From NCBI GenBank assembly GCA_021820845.1, contig JAKADC010000013.1, positions 1 to 64,000 of the forward strand: a stretch of DNA of 64,000 nucleotides, in the 5' to 3' direction. Under the pieces are notes generated by a model. It was not told the origin of the DNA. It searched no databases and was given only the letters and a program-made list of their open reading frames with translations. A program made the translations under genes and the position numbers. The DNA is from Pseudomonadota bacterium. GTDB taxonomy: Bacteria > Pseudomonadota > Gammaproteobacteria > Burkholderiales > Thiobacillaceae. Every line of letters begins with the position of its first letter. Within the stretch, counting starts at the first letter, position 1. This document shows, in pieces, positions 1 to 8,867 of the stretch.

Positions 1-5
1 CCTTT

Positions 6-121
6 GTCTGACGACCATAGCAGAGTGGAACCACCCCTTCCCATCCCGAACAGGACGGTGAAACGCTCCCGCGCCAATGATAGTAGGCACCTCGCCTGTG
101 AAAGTAGGTCATCGTCAGACT
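6..121 (+). rRNA. rrf: 5S ribosomal RNA
   Basis: The stretch reads as a proteobacterial 5S rRNA: the 5' end GTCTGACGAC pairs with the 3' end GTCATCGTCAGAC to form helix I, and the conserved internal blocks CCCATCCCGAACAGG and GAAAGTAGGTCATCG are present. It is the last gene of an rRNA operon whose 16S and 23S genes lie to the left of the window. The exact termini are uncertain by a few bases. Confidence 0.93.
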
Positions 122-146
122 CCTTATACGTACCAGCCGGTACACA

Positions 147-180
147 AAACCCCCTCCCAAACACGGAGGGGGTTTTTTAT
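147..180 (+). terminator. Rho-independent terminator of the rRNA operon
   Basis: A 10-bp stem, AACCCCCTCC paired with GGAGGGGGTT around a 7-base loop, runs directly into a T-rich tract. It lies 26 bases after the 5S rRNA and is the natural end of the ribosomal transcript. Confidence 0.9.
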
Positions 181-347
181 TGCAGAAAAGCCGGCGATCC
201 AGAAGCCGCTGTGAAATTATTGTTTCATAGAAATCATTGGGTTAGATCGAATCTACAACTTTAGTTGTATGGTCTATCCGTGTCTGTGCGGGTAACTTCG
301 CACCGTGGGAATTTCCCCACGATCAAAGAACTTCACAGGGAGGATGT

Positions 348-620
348 ATGAACAAGATGATCAAGGTTGCATTCCTGGTGGCGGCACTGGCTGCAGGTCC
401 TGCTTTCGCCGCGGTGAACATCAACACGGCGACGCAAGCCGACCTCGAGGCGGTCAAGGGACTCGGTCCCGCCAAAGCCAAGGCCATCATCGCCTACCGC
501 GAGGCGCACGGCAAATTCAAAAGTGTGGACGAGCTGGATAACGTCAAAGGATTTGGCAAAGCCAGTGTCGAGAAGCTGAAGGGCGAACTGTCGGTCGGCT
601 CCGACAAGGCGCAGAAATAA
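348..620 (+). CDS. ComEA-like exported helix-hairpin-helix DNA-binding protein
   Basis: A 90-residue protein with an N-terminal signal peptide (cleavage probably after GPAFA, about residue 21) followed by a tandem helix-hairpin-helix domain. The hallmarks are VNINTATQADLEAVKGLGP and KAKAIIAYREAHGKF, and a second HhH, VKGFGKASVEKL. ComEA-family proteins bind double-stranded DNA non-specifically in the periplasm and pull incoming DNA through the outer membrane during transformation. A strong ribosome site (GGGAGG, 5 bases before ATG) fixes the start. The 5' leader contains small inverted repeats. The channel gene comEC lies 6 kb away, so competence genes are dispersed, as in many betaproteobacteria. 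Family assignment is solid; a competence role is inferred. Confidence 0.85.
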   Translation: MNKMIKVAFLVAALAAGPAFAAVNINTATQADLEAVKGLGPAKAKAIIAYREAHGKFKSVDELDNVKGFGKASVEKLKGELSVGSDKAQK

Positions 621-799
621 CAAGCTTTAAACGAAGCCGCTTTGGCTTCACCGTATCCCGCAGTTTTTCGAAATTGCGGAATACGGCCTGCTACAAGGAA
701 CAGAGGCGGGACCGCGCTAACGCCCTTGATTTGCCAAGCACCCCGTCGGGGCGACGTCTTCCCAAAGTATAATCGGCGCTTTCTCGGGGTTTGTCGTCC

Positions 800-1576
800 A
801 TGTCCACGCTTGCCGTCATTCTGATCGCAACTGCCGCGGGCAGCTTGCTCAGCTTGCTGCTTGCCGCGGCCGTGGCGTTCTCCGCGCGTCCCAGCTGGGT
901 GCCCGTCCTGGTCAGTTACGCCATAGGCGCGCTACTCGGCGCATCCCTGCTCGAAGTCCTGCCAGAAGCGGTCGAAATGGGAGGCGATATCCAAACGGTC
1001 GCCAAGGCCTTGCTCGGCGGAATCCTGCTTTTTTTCCTGCTCGAAAAACTCGTGCTGTGGCGTCATTGCCATGACGAGGTATGCGAAGCCCACAGCAGCC
1101 ACGACCATGGCCACGACCACGGGCGGTCAGGCATGATGATTACGGTCGGCGACACGTTCCATAATTTCGTCGATGGCATCATCATCGCAGGCGCTTTCCT
1201 GGTCGACTTCCGTCTGGGCGCTGTCACCGCGCTGGCGATCATCGCGCATGAAATTCCCCAGGAAATTGGCGATTTCCTGATCCTTCTGCATTCGGGTTAT
1301 AGCCGTGTCCAGGCGCTGGCGCTCAATTTTCTCACCGGTGTCGCGACCATGCTGGGTGCGTTGGTAGGCTATTACGCGTTGTCGATGCTGCGGGGATGGA
1401 CGCCCGTCCTGCTGGGACTGGCAGGCGCGAGCATGCTGTATGTGGCGTTGTCGGATCTGATACCGGGTTTGCACAAGCGCGCCGAAATCGGCGCGACGTT
1501 GCAGCAGCTTGCGTTAATCGGACTCGGGGTCGCCACCGTCGCCCTGACGGGCTATTTCATCAGCGAGAGCCATTGA
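800..1576 (+). CDS. ZIP-family divalent metal transporter
   Basis: The 258-residue inner-membrane protein has about eight hydrophobic segments and the two signature metal-site helices of ZIP permeases: HNFVDGIIIAG in TM4 and HEIPQEIGDF in TM5. Between TM3 and TM4 a His-rich cytoplasmic loop (HCHDEVCEAHSSHDHGHDHG) is the usual variable metal-binding loop. ZIP proteins move Zn, Fe or other divalent ions into the cytoplasm. A TTG nine bases upstream is also in frame; I chose the ATG because a GGGG-type ribosome site lies about 11 bases before it. The last 63 bases overlap a convergent small gene. The substrate cannot be read from the sequence. Confidence 0.88.
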   Translation: MSTLAVILIATAAGSLLSLLLAAAVAFSARPSWVPVLVSYAIGALLGASLLEVLPEAVEMGGDIQTVAKALLGGILLFFLLEKLVLWRHCHDEVCEAHSSHDHGHDHGRSGMMITVGDTFHNFVDGIIIAGAFLVDFRLGAVTALAIIAHEIPQEIGDFLILLHSGYSRVQALALNFLTGVATMLGALVGYYALSMLRGWTPVLLGLAGASMLYVALSDLIPGLHKRAEIGATLQQLALIGLGVATVALTGYFISESH

Positions 1577-1732
1577 GCGCTTGCGCCGCCGTGTGCCGCC
1601 GGTCACGTAAACGAACAAGAGCAGCGGCACCACGCCCAGGAACACCAGGATGGCCAGACCCTTGCCGATGCTGCTGGCTGTGATCGCCATCATCAAGATC
1701 ACATAGCTCCAGCCAATCGCTACGATATACAT
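1514..1732 (-). CDS. Small two-helix membrane protein of unknown function
   Basis: A 72-residue product with two hydrophobic stretches ([20 protein letters not shown] and [18 protein letters not shown]), then a positively charged turn [10 protein letters not shown] and a polar cytoplasmic tail. An excellent ribosome site, GGAGG seven bases before the ATG, supports translation from this start; a longer start 30 bases upstream would overlap rimO. Its 3' end runs 63 bases into the tail of the ZIP gene on the other strand, and its start is 29 bases from the divergent rimO start. I do not recognise the family. The good ribosome site and clean membrane topology make it more likely a gene than a shadow. 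Confidence 0.6.
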   Translation of the reverse strand: MYIVAIGWSYVILMMAITASSIGKGLAILVFLGVVPLLLFVYVTGGTRRRKRSMALADEIARQGDGGDPESD

Positions 1733-1760
1733 CCAACCGCCTCCATCAGGATCGAACGTC

Positions 1761-3092
1761 ATGGTAACCAAAGCCAAGCCCACCCGCACGCCGACCGTCG
1801 GTTTCGTCTCGCTCGGCTGCCCGAAGGCAACGGTGGATTCCGAACGAATTCTCACTCAACTGCGCGCCGAAGGCTACGGCATTGTCGGCAGCTATGACGA
1901 TGCCGACGTGGTCGTGGTCAATACCTGCGGCTTTATCGACGCCGCAGTTCAGGAATCGCTCGAGGCGATCGGCGAGGCACTGGCGGAAAACGGCAAGGTG
2001 ATCGTCACCGGCTGCCTGGGCGCCCGCGGCGATGTCGTGCGCGAGGCTCACCCCAAGGTGCTGGCGGTGTCCGGGCCGCACGCGCTCGCGGAGGTGATGG
2101 AGGCGGTGCACACGGCGCTGCCCAAGCCGCACGACCCCTTCGAGGATCTGATTCCGCCCGGGGGCATCAAGCTGACGCCGCGTCATTACGCATACGTCAA
2201 GATTTCCGAGGGCTGCAATCATCGCTGCACCTTCTGCATCATCCCATCGATGCGCGGCGACCTGGTGAGCCGGCCGATCGGCGACGTGATGCGCGAGTCG
2301 GAAGCGCTGGTCAGGGCCGGGGTGCAGGAGTTGCTGGTGGTGTCGCAGGATACGAGCGCCTACGGTGTCGACGTGAAGTACCGCCCGGGGTTCTGGAACG
2401 GTCGCCCGCTGAAGACCCGCATGACCGAGCTCGCAGGTGCGCTCGGCAGCCTCGGCGTCTGGGTCCGGCTGCACTACGTCTACCCGTATCCGAACGTCGA
2501 CGACGTGATTCCGCTGATGGCCGATGGCGTCATCCTGCCCTATCTCGATATTCCGTTTCAGCACGCCAGTCCGCGCATCCTGAAACTCATGAAGCGGCCC
2601 GGCGCGGTCGAGAAGACGCTCGACCGGATCCGGTCCTGGCGTTCCGCGGTGCCCGATCTCACGCTGCGCTCGACGTTCATCGTCGGTTTTCCAGGCGAGA
2701 CGGATGCCGAGTTCGAGGAATTGTTGGCGTACCTCAAGGAGGCGCAGCTCGACCGCGTCGGCTGCTTCAAGTATTCGCCGGTGGAAGGCGCCGCAGCGAA
2801 TGCGCTTCCCGATCCCGTTCCGGAAGAACTGAAAGAGGAGCGCCTGGAACGATTCATGGAAGTGCAGGCGGAAATCTCGGCGGCCCGGCTCGAAACCAAG
2901 ATCGGCCGCGAAATCGAAGTGATCGTCGACGAGGAAGATGACGTGGGCACGCTCGCGCGCAGCCACGCCGATGCGCCTGAAATCGACGGCGTCGTGTATC
3001 TCGAAGGCGTGTTCGACCTGTCGCCGGGCACGCGTCTCAAGGTCCGCGTCGAGGATGCCGACGAGCACGATTTGTGGGCGACGCCCGTCTGA
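1761..3092 (+). CDS. rimO: Ribosomal protein uS12 methylthiotransferase RimO
   Basis: A 443-residue radical-SAM enzyme that attaches a methylthio group to an aspartate of ribosomal protein S12. The N-terminal MTTase domain shows the three Cys motifs [20 protein letters not shown] and TGCLGARGD for the auxiliary Fe-S cluster. The radical-SAM triad is CNHRCTFC at about residue 151, followed by [13 protein letters not shown] typical of RimO. A C-terminal TRAM domain occupies the last 70 residues. Length matches the family. It is transcribed alone, divergent from the small membrane gene and convergent with the next gene, from which it is separated by one base. Confidence 0.96.
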   Translation: MVTKAKPTRTPTVGFVSLGCPKATVDSERILTQLRAEGYGIVGSYDDADVVVVNTCGFIDAAVQESLEAIGEALAENGKVIVTGCLGARGDVVREAHPKVLAVSGPHALAEVMEAVHTALPKPHDPFEDLIPPGGIKLTPRHYAYVKISEGCNHRCTFCIIPSMRGDLVSRPIGDVMRESEALVRAGVQELLVVSQDTSAYGVDVKYRPGFWNGRPLKTRMTELAGALGSLGVWVRLHYVYPYPNVDDVIPLMADGVILPYLDIPFQHASPRILKLMKRPGAVEKTLDRIRSWRSAVPDLTLRSTFIVGFPGETDAEFEELLAYLKEAQLDRVGCFKYSPVEGAAANALPDPVPEELKEERLERFMEVQAEISAARLETKIGREIEVIVDEEDDVGTLARSHADAPEIDGVVYLEGVFDLSPGTRLKVRVEDADEHDLWATPV

Positions 3093-3093
3093 T

Positions 3094-4092
3094 TCAGGCA
3101 AGCGCCGAGATCAGATCCCTCGGGCGCCGCCAGAACTTCCACGCGCCGCCCGCATCAAGCAGCAAGGCTTTTCCACTGACGGGGTCGAGCAGGCGGTGGC
3201 CATGTCGGCCGATGATCCGCAGTGCGCCGAGCAGCGGTTCGAACCAGTCCTGCTCCAACTCCCGCAGGGCTTCGCGCCAGGCGTAGGCATCGCCATGGCG
3301 GCCCGCGAGCGTCAGTTGATCCAGCAGCATCAAGCCTTCCGTTTCTAGCAGGCGCGTCTCCAGCCGCTCCGGCAGGGGAAGCACGTGTGCGCCGCAAAAG
3401 GCGCCCAGCGCCTGAATCTCGGTGTCCCGTGCGTACAAGGAAGCGTTCGCGGCAGCGCACGCGGGTTCGCGACCGCCACCCCACAGCCACAGCGCGTTTA
3501 TCGGCAGTTCGCCGCGCGCTTCGCGCGCCAGATTGAGCGGATGGTCATGCAGCAGCATTTGCAATTCGTTCAAGCGCGCGCGAAATTGCATGGCGTCCTC
3601 GCCCTGCGGCAACACGGGATCGATATCGCGACCCGCTGCGACGGACGGCGGCGTGGTCGTCAAGCGCGGTGCGTGGTCGAGGCGCAGATACCAACGCTTG
3701 GGGTGCAGCGGCATCGGGCTCAAGTCCGCGCCAAAGTGCTGGCCTATCGCAGCGGCGAACGCATCGGCCTCCGGCTGCGTCAGTGCCAGGGCACTGCTGT
3801 CCGCGAGCACGATGCGGTCGCGCATCACCCGCAGATGCACCGGATCGGCACGCAGCCAAAAGCTCTCGCCCGCGATGCCGCCATCCGCCGCGAGGGTGAC
3901 CGGCGCGACCGGCCAGTCCTGCTGCCGCGCGATACCCAGCGCCTCGCACACCGCCGCTTCCGTGCCCCCGGCCGGGCAGGGCCGACGGGCTCCCCGCGCC
4001 AACAGCGTTTGCAGCGCGGGCAGGCGCAGATTCGGGGCCGCCGCTTCCAGCAGGCGCGCCGGCGGGAACAGGTGGGGGATGAGGAACAGCAT
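3094..4092 (-). CDS. RpfE-like / phosphoglycerate-mutase-related protein
   Basis: A 332-residue cytosolic protein starting MLFLIPHLFPPARLLEAA and containing an LNELQMLLHDHPLN segment and INALWLWGGG. Proteins with this layout in beta- and gammaproteobacteria are usually annotated as phosphoglycerate-mutase-like or as RpfE-type regulatory protein. No alkaline-phosphatase-type metal ligands can be picked out with confidence, so catalytic activity is doubtful. It converges on rimO and is divergent from yjbQ, with 39 bases between the two starts. The ATG chosen removes a long GC-rich antisense extension over yjbQ. The function is unknown. Confidence 0.7.
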   Translation of the reverse strand: MLFLIPHLFPPARLLEAAAPNLRLPALQTLLARGARRPCPAGGTEAAVCEALGIARQQDWPVAPVTLAADGGIAGESFWLRADPVHLRVMRDRIVLADSSALALTQPEADAFAAAIGQHFGADLSPMPLHPKRWYLRLDHAPRLTTTPPSVAAGRDIDPVLPQGEDAMQFRARLNELQMLLHDHPLNLAREARGELPINALWLWGGGREPACAAANASLYARDTEIQALGAFCGAHVLPLPERLETRLLETEGLMLLDQLTLAGRHGDAYAWREALRELEQDWFEPLLGALRIIGRHGHRLLDPVSGKALLLDAGGAWKFWRRPRDLISALA

Positions 4093-4131
4093 GGGCCGAG
4101 TGTAGCAAAGCGGATTCGCTAGAATGGCGGC

Positions 4132-4551
4132 ATGCGCCAGCTTTTCCAGGAAATTGCCGTTCCCACCCGCGGCAAGGGCTTGTATGCGTTCACGCCCCAG
4201 GTGCGGGCGTGGGTGGAGGCGAGCGGAATCCGCCAGGGATTGCTTACCCTGTTCATCCGCCATACCTCGGCCAGCCTGCTGATCCAGGAAAACTGCGATC
4301 CGACGGTGCAAACCGACCTGGAGCGCTTTCTGTCGCGTCTGGTCCCGGAGGACGACGCGATTTACGAGCACACGCTCGAAGGCGCGGACGACATGCCGGC
4401 GCACGTGCGCGCGGCGCTGACGCAGACGCATCTCGCGATCCCTGTGGCGGACGCCGCGCCCGTGCTCGGGACATGGCAGGGCATATACGTGTTCGAGCAC
4501 CGGCGCGCCGCCCAGACCCGGCACGTCACGCTGCACCTGATGGGCGAGTAG
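4132..4551 (+). CDS. yjbQ: YjbQ family (UPF0047) protein
   Basis: The 139-residue protein has the full-length YjbQ fold: N-terminal beta strands (EIAVPTRGKGLYAFTPQV), the central LTLFIRHTSASLLIQENCDP block with its conserved His, and the C-terminal GTWQGIYVFEHR strand. The conserved HTSASL motif and the following Asp/Glu residues form the presumed metal site. Family members have weak secondary thiamine-phosphate synthase activity, although the physiological role is unsettled. It lies head-to-head with the RpfE-like gene and 43 bases before lolC, so it could be cotranscribed with the Lol genes. Confidence 0.9.
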   Translation: MRQLFQEIAVPTRGKGLYAFTPQVRAWVEASGIRQGLLTLFIRHTSASLLIQENCDPTVQTDLERFLSRLVPEDDAIYEHTLEGADDMPAHVRAALTQTHLAIPVADAAPVLGTWQGIYVFEHRRAAQTRHVTLHLMGE

Positions 4552-4594
4552 GCGCCTGTGGCATACTCGCAGAATCCCATTTGCGAGTCCCATC

Positions 4595-5839
4595 TTGCTT
4601 CCCTTCGAACTTCGGATCGGCCTGCGCTACACCCACGCCAAGCGCCGCAACCATTTCATCTCGTTCATTTCCATCGTTTCCATGGCCGGGATCGCCCTGG
4701 GCGTCATGGCACTGATCGTGGTGCTCTCCGTGATGAACGGTTTTCAGGAGGAACTGCGCGCGCGCATTCTTGGCGTGGCGGCACACCTCGAGATCAGCGC
4801 CCCGGACGATCGCCTCGCCGACTGGCGCGGCGTCCTCGAGCAGGCGAAGCGGAACAAGGAGGTGCGTTCCGGCGCGCCCTACGTCAATTCGGAAGGCATG
4901 CTGGCGAATGGCGACATGGTGCGCGGCGCGATCATCCGCGGCGTGTTGCCCGACCTGGAGAACCAGGTCGCCGACTTCGCCCAGCACATGAAGGCCGGCA
5001 AGCTGACCGATCTCAAACCGGGCGAATTCGGCATCATTCTCGGCGCGGAACTCGCTCGCGCGCTGGGCGTGGTGCCCGGCGACAAGGTGGTGCTGCTGAC
5101 GCCGCAGGGCAACATCACGCCGGCCGGCGTAATGCCGCGCGTCAAGCAGTTCACCGTCACCGGCATCTTCCAGGCGGGCATGTTCGAGTACGATTCGGGT
5201 CTCGCACTGATCCAGTTGCGGGACGCACAGAAGCTGCTGCGGCTGGGCGACGACGTGACCGGCGTGCGGCTGAAACTCGACGACATGTTTCGCGCCCCGT
5301 TCGTGACGCGCGACCTCGCGAAGAGCCTCGTCGGCCAGTACTACCTGACCGACTGGACGCAAAGCCACGCCAATTTCTTCCGTGCGGTTGCGATCGAGAA
5401 ACGCATGATGTTCCTGATCCTGCTTCTGATCGTCGCGGTGGCGGCGTTCAATATCGTATCCACGCTCGTGATGGCGGTGACGGACAAGCAGTCCGACATC
5501 GCCATCCTCCGCACGCTCGGAACCAAGCCGTCGTCGATCATGACGATCTTCATCGTGCAGGGCGCGTTCATCGGCGTGTTCGGCACGCTGCTCGGCGTTG
5601 CCAGCGGCGTGCTGCTCGCGCTCAACGTCGAGACCGTCGTGCCTTTCATCGAACATCTGGTCGGCATGGACCTGTTCCCGGCCGACGTGTATTACATCAG
5701 CCGGCTGCCGTCGAAACTGGTATGGAGCGACGTCGGCATCATCGCCGGCGTGTCGCTGTGCATCAGCCTGGCCGCCACGCTCTATCCGAGCTGGCGCGCC
5801 TCGCGCATCAACCCGGCGGAGGCGCTGCGCTATGAGTGA
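4595..5839 (+). CDS. lolC: Lipoprotein-releasing ABC transporter permease LolC/LolE
   Basis: A 414-residue permease of the Lol system, which extracts outer-membrane lipoproteins from the inner membrane and hands them to LolA. It has one N-terminal TM helix (about residues 20-45), a large MacB-like periplasmic domain (about 50-240), and three C-terminal TM helices of the FtsX type; the end, [18 protein letters not shown], is the classic family terminus. The start codon is TTG: the protein must begin [11 protein letters not shown] like other family members and no in-frame ATG precedes it. The gene overlaps lolD by 8 bases. A single permease next to LolD suggests a LolF-like homodimer or a partner elsewhere. 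Confidence 0.95.
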   Translation: MLPFELRIGLRYTHAKRRNHFISFISIVSMAGIALGVMALIVVLSVMNGFQEELRARILGVAAHLEISAPDDRLADWRGVLEQAKRNKEVRSGAPYVNSEGMLANGDMVRGAIIRGVLPDLENQVADFAQHMKAGKLTDLKPGEFGIILGAELARALGVVPGDKVVLLTPQGNITPAGVMPRVKQFTVTGIFQAGMFEYDSGLALIQLRDAQKLLRLGDDVTGVRLKLDDMFRAPFVTRDLAKSLVGQYYLTDWTQSHANFFRAVAIEKRMMFLILLLIVAVAAFNIVSTLVMAVTDKQSDIAILRTLGTKPSSIMTIFIVQGAFIGVFGTLLGVASGVLLALNVETVVPFIEHLVGMDLFPADVYYISRLPSKLVWSDVGIIAGVSLCISLAATLYPSWRASRINPAEALRYE

Positions 5840-6512
5840 AGTCGTGCTGCGCTGCGCCGGGCTGGGCAAGACCTTCCGGCAGGGAAAAACCGACGTCCCC
5901 GTTCTGGGCGGCGTCGACCTGGAGGTTCGTGCGGGAGAGTCGGTCGCCATCGTCGGCGTGTCGGGGTCGGGCAAGAGCACGCTGCTGCATCTGCTGGGCG
6001 GGCTCGACGTGCCGACGCGCGGACAGGTTGAACTGCTGGGACGGAATCCTTTCGCAATTTCCGAATCGGCGCGCTGCGAGCTGCGCAACACCGCGCTGGG
6101 TTTCGTCTACCAGTTCCATCACCTGCTGCCGGAATTTTCTGCGCTTGAAAACGCGGCCATGCCGCTGACCATCCGTCGCATGGAACACGGGCAGGCGATG
6201 GCCCGCGCGGCCGAAGTGCTCAACGAAGTGGGGCTCGGCCACCGGCTTTCCCATCGCCCCGGCGAGTTGTCGGGCGGCGAGCGCCAGCGCGTCGCCATTG
6301 CGCGGGCGCTGGTCACGCGGCCGGCGTGCATCCTGGCCGACGAGCCGACCGGCAATCTCGACCGCCAAACCGCCGACGCCGTGTTCGACCTGATGCGAGA
6401 ACTCAACCGCAAACACGAGACCAGCCTCGTCGTCGTCACGCACGACGTCGAACTGGCCGCACGCATGGATCGCCAGATCAGGCTGGTGGACGGGACGCTG
6501 CAACCGCACTGA
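5832..6512 (+). CDS. lolD: Lipoprotein-releasing ABC transporter ATP-binding protein LolD
   Basis: The 226-residue ATPase drives lipoprotein release with LolC. It shows Walker A ([16 protein letters not shown], about residue 41), a Q-loop in [12 protein letters not shown], the ABC signature [15 protein letters not shown], Walker B ([12 protein letters not shown]) and the switch His ([10 protein letters not shown]). Its ATG sits inside the last codons of lolC, so the two are translationally coupled. Length is typical of the family. Confidence 0.96.
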   Translation: MSEVVLRCAGLGKTFRQGKTDVPVLGGVDLEVRAGESVAIVGVSGSGKSTLLHLLGGLDVPTRGQVELLGRNPFAISESARCELRNTALGFVYQFHHLLPEFSALENAAMPLTIRRMEHGQAMARAAEVLNEVGLGHRLSHRPGELSGGERQRVAIARALVTRPACILADEPTGNLDRQTADAVFDLMRELNRKHETSLVVVTHDVELAARMDRQIRLVDGTLQPH

Positions 6513-6524
6513 GCACTCGACGCG

Positions 6525-8867
6525 ATGCGGCTCCCACTCATCGCGTTCTGCTTCGGCGTATGGCTGCTGCAACAACAGGCCACGCTGCCGTCCGCGCGCT
6601 GGCTATCGATATTGCCGTTGCTTTCGGCAGTGCTGTGGTGGCCGCGTTCCAGCCATGCCATCCCGGAAACGCTGCGCCGTCTGACGCTGCTGGCACTGGC
6701 CGTCGCGCTCGGATTCGCGTGGGCAGCATGGCGCGCCGACCTGCGATTGGCCGACCGGCTGCCCGATCGCTGGCAGGGCGTGGACCTCGCCGTGGTCGGC
6801 GTGGTGAGCGATCTGCCGCAGACCGACGCGCGCGGCGAGCGTTTCGTTCTCGACGTCGAACGTACCCTCACGCCGGACGGCCCCCGCCTGCGCCGCATTC
6901 AACTCGCGCGCTACTGGCCCCGGCAGGGCGCACGCAGTGCGACGGTGAGGGCAGGCGAGCGCTGGCAGTTCACCGTACGGCTGAAGCGCCCCTATGGGAC
7001 GCACAATCCGCACGGGTTCGATCTCGAGGCCTGGATGCTCGAACGCGACATCGCGGCATCGGGATACGTGCGCGAGCAGCCCTCGCCGCAGCGCGTCGAC
7101 GCGCGCGCGAACACCTTCGCCGGACGGCTCGCCGCCGTCCGGGCTGCCATCCGCGAGCGAATCGTCACCACCCTGGAGGGTTCGCCCTATGCGGGCGTCA
7201 TCGCGGCGCTGGTCGTCGGCGACCAGCGCAGCATCCCGAACGACCAGTGGCGCGCCTTCACGCGCACCGGGGTCAACCATCTGCTGTCGATTTCCGGCCT
7301 GCACGTCACCATGATCGCCGCGCTCGCGGGGTGGGCCACGGCATTCGGCTGGCGCTGTTGGCCGCGCGCCGCGGAACGGTTGCCTGCCAGGCAGGCGGGA
7401 CTGCTGGCCGCGGTGCTGGCGGCGTTTGGGTATGCCCTGCTTGCCGGATTCCAGGTGCCCGCGCAGCGCACGCTGTTCATGCTCGCGGTCCTCGCGCTGG
7501 CATTCTGGTCGCGGCGCGAGGTACGGCCGTTTTCGGCGCTGACGTGGGCCTTGTTCGCCGTGCTGCTGATCGACCCGTGGGCGGTGCTGTCGGCGGGGTT
7601 CTGGCTGTCGTTCGGCGCGATGGCGGTGATCCTGTGGGCGACCTTCGGGCGTGTGGGGCAGGCGGGCGCACTGCGGGGCTGGGTGACGGTGCAGGGCGCG
7701 GTCACGCTGGCGCTGGCGCCGGCGTTGCTGCTGCTGTTCCAGCAGGTGTCGCTGGTTTCACCCCTGGCCAATGCCGTCGCGATCCCGGTCGTCAGCTGGC
7801 TGGTGACGCCGCTTGCCTTGCTGGGCGTGCTCGTGCCGCCGCTATGGCACGCCGCGGCGTGGCTGATGGCCTGGCTGGGGCAGGGGCTGGCATGGGCGAG
7901 CGCGCTGCCCTGGGCCGTCGCCGCGCGTCCTGCGCCGGAAACGGCGGCGCTGCTGCTGGCCGTGATCGGCAGTTTGTGGATTTTGTTGCCGCGCGGTTTT
8001 CCGATGCGGGCAATCGGCGGACTGCTGTGGCTGCCTCTGCTCTTTCCGCAGCATGCGCGCCTTGCGCCCGGCAGCTTCGAGGCCGACGTCATCGACGTCG
8101 GGCAGGGGACCGCCGTCCTGATCCGCACCGCGGACCACGCGCTGCTGTATGACACCGGACCGGCGTTCGCCGGGAGCGACGCGGGCGAGCGCATCGTCGT
8201 GCCCTATCTCCGTGCGACGGGCGTCGGCGAACTGTCCGGCGTGATCGTCTCGCACGACGACAGCGATCACAGCGGCGGCCTGCAATCGGTGCTGCGCGAC
8301 ATCCCGACCGGCTGGCTGCTGCACGGCCTGCCCGCGACGAGTCCGCTCCTGCCGGCGGCGCCCTCGCCGCGCCACTGCTACCGCGGCCAACAGTGGCAGT
8401 GGGACGGCGTGCGTTTCGAGATCCTCAATCCGCCTGTCGCGGCCTACGCCGAATCCGGCCGGCGTGACAACGATTACAGCTGCGTGCTGAAAGTCAGCCG
8501 GGACGGACAGAGCCTGCTGATCACCGGGGACGCCGAGCGGCGCGGGGAACTCGAACTGCTGGCCTCCGGCGCCGACGTGTCGGCCACAGCGCTGCTCGCC
8601 GGCCACCATGGCAGCCGCACTTCGTCGCTGCCCGAATTCGTCGAACGCGTGCATCCGGGCTACGGCATTTTTACCGTCGGCTACCGCAATCGTTTCGGCC
8701 ATCCGCATCCGCAGGTCGTCGCGCGTTTTCGCGAGCGGCATTCGACCGTCCTGCGCAGCGATACAGGCGGCCTCATCAGGCTGACGTTTGGCGAAGCCGG
8801 TGCGATGGCCTCAGAATATCGGCCATCGCACCGCCGTTATTGGCAAGCCGCTTCGCCAGATGAATGA
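6525..8867 (+). CDS. comEC: ComEC/Rec2 DNA-uptake channel protein
   Basis: A 780-residue polytopic membrane protein. Two N-terminal hydrophobic segments lead into a DUF4131 region, then the Competence domain with many TM helices (about residues 215-490, opening with GVIAALVVGDQRSI and HLLSISGLHVTM). The C-terminal domain is a metallo-beta-lactamase fold with VIDVGQGTAVLI and SHDDSDHSGG (about residue 577), and GHHGSRTSSLPEF, so metal ligands are intact. ComEC carries single-stranded DNA across the inner membrane during transformation. It follows lolD by 12 bases and overlaps relA by 8. The lolCD-comEC-relA block looks like one transcript. Confidence 0.95.
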   Translation: MRLPLIAFCFGVWLLQQQATLPSARWLSILPLLSAVLWWPRSSHAIPETLRRLTLLALAVALGFAWAAWRADLRLADRLPDRWQGVDLAVVGVVSDLPQTDARGERFVLDVERTLTPDGPRLRRIQLARYWPRQGARSATVRAGERWQFTVRLKRPYGTHNPHGFDLEAWMLERDIAASGYVREQPSPQRVDARANTFAGRLAAVRAAIRERIVTTLEGSPYAGVIAALVVGDQRSIPNDQWRAFTRTGVNHLLSISGLHVTMIAALAGWATAFGWRCWPRAAERLPARQAGLLAAVLAAFGYALLAGFQVPAQRTLFMLAVLALAFWSRREVRPFSALTWALFAVLLIDPWAVLSAGFWLSFGAMAVILWATFGRVGQAGALRGWVTVQGAVTLALAPALLLLFQQVSLVSPLANAVAIPVVSWLVTPLALLGVLVPPLWHAAAWLMAWLGQGLAWASALPWAVAARPAPETAALLLAVIGSLWILLPRGFPMRAIGGLLWLPLLFPQHARLAPGSFEADVIDVGQGTAVLIRTADHALLYDTGPAFAGSDAGERIVVPYLRATGVGELSGVIVSHDDSDHSGGLQSVLRDIPTGWLLHGLPATSPLLPAAPSPRHCYRGQQWQWDGVRFEILNPPVAAYAESGRRDNDYSCVLKVSRDGQSLLITGDAERRGELELLASGADVSATALLAGHHGSRTSSLPEFVERVHPGYGIFTVGYRNRFGHPHPQVVARFRERHSTVLRSDTGGLIRLTFGEAGAMASEYRPSHRRYWQAASPDE

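Noticed and set aside
121-347. Possible tRNA or small RNA gene between 5S rRNA and the comEA-like gene
   Set aside because: Only short inverted repeats in the leader are present; no tRNA cloverleaf elements such as GGTTCGAATCC were found.
1746-3101. 451-codon open frame antisense to rimO
   Set aside because: It mirrors rimO in a GC-rich region, has Arg/His/Asp-rich low-complexity composition, no recognisable domain, and rimO is certain.
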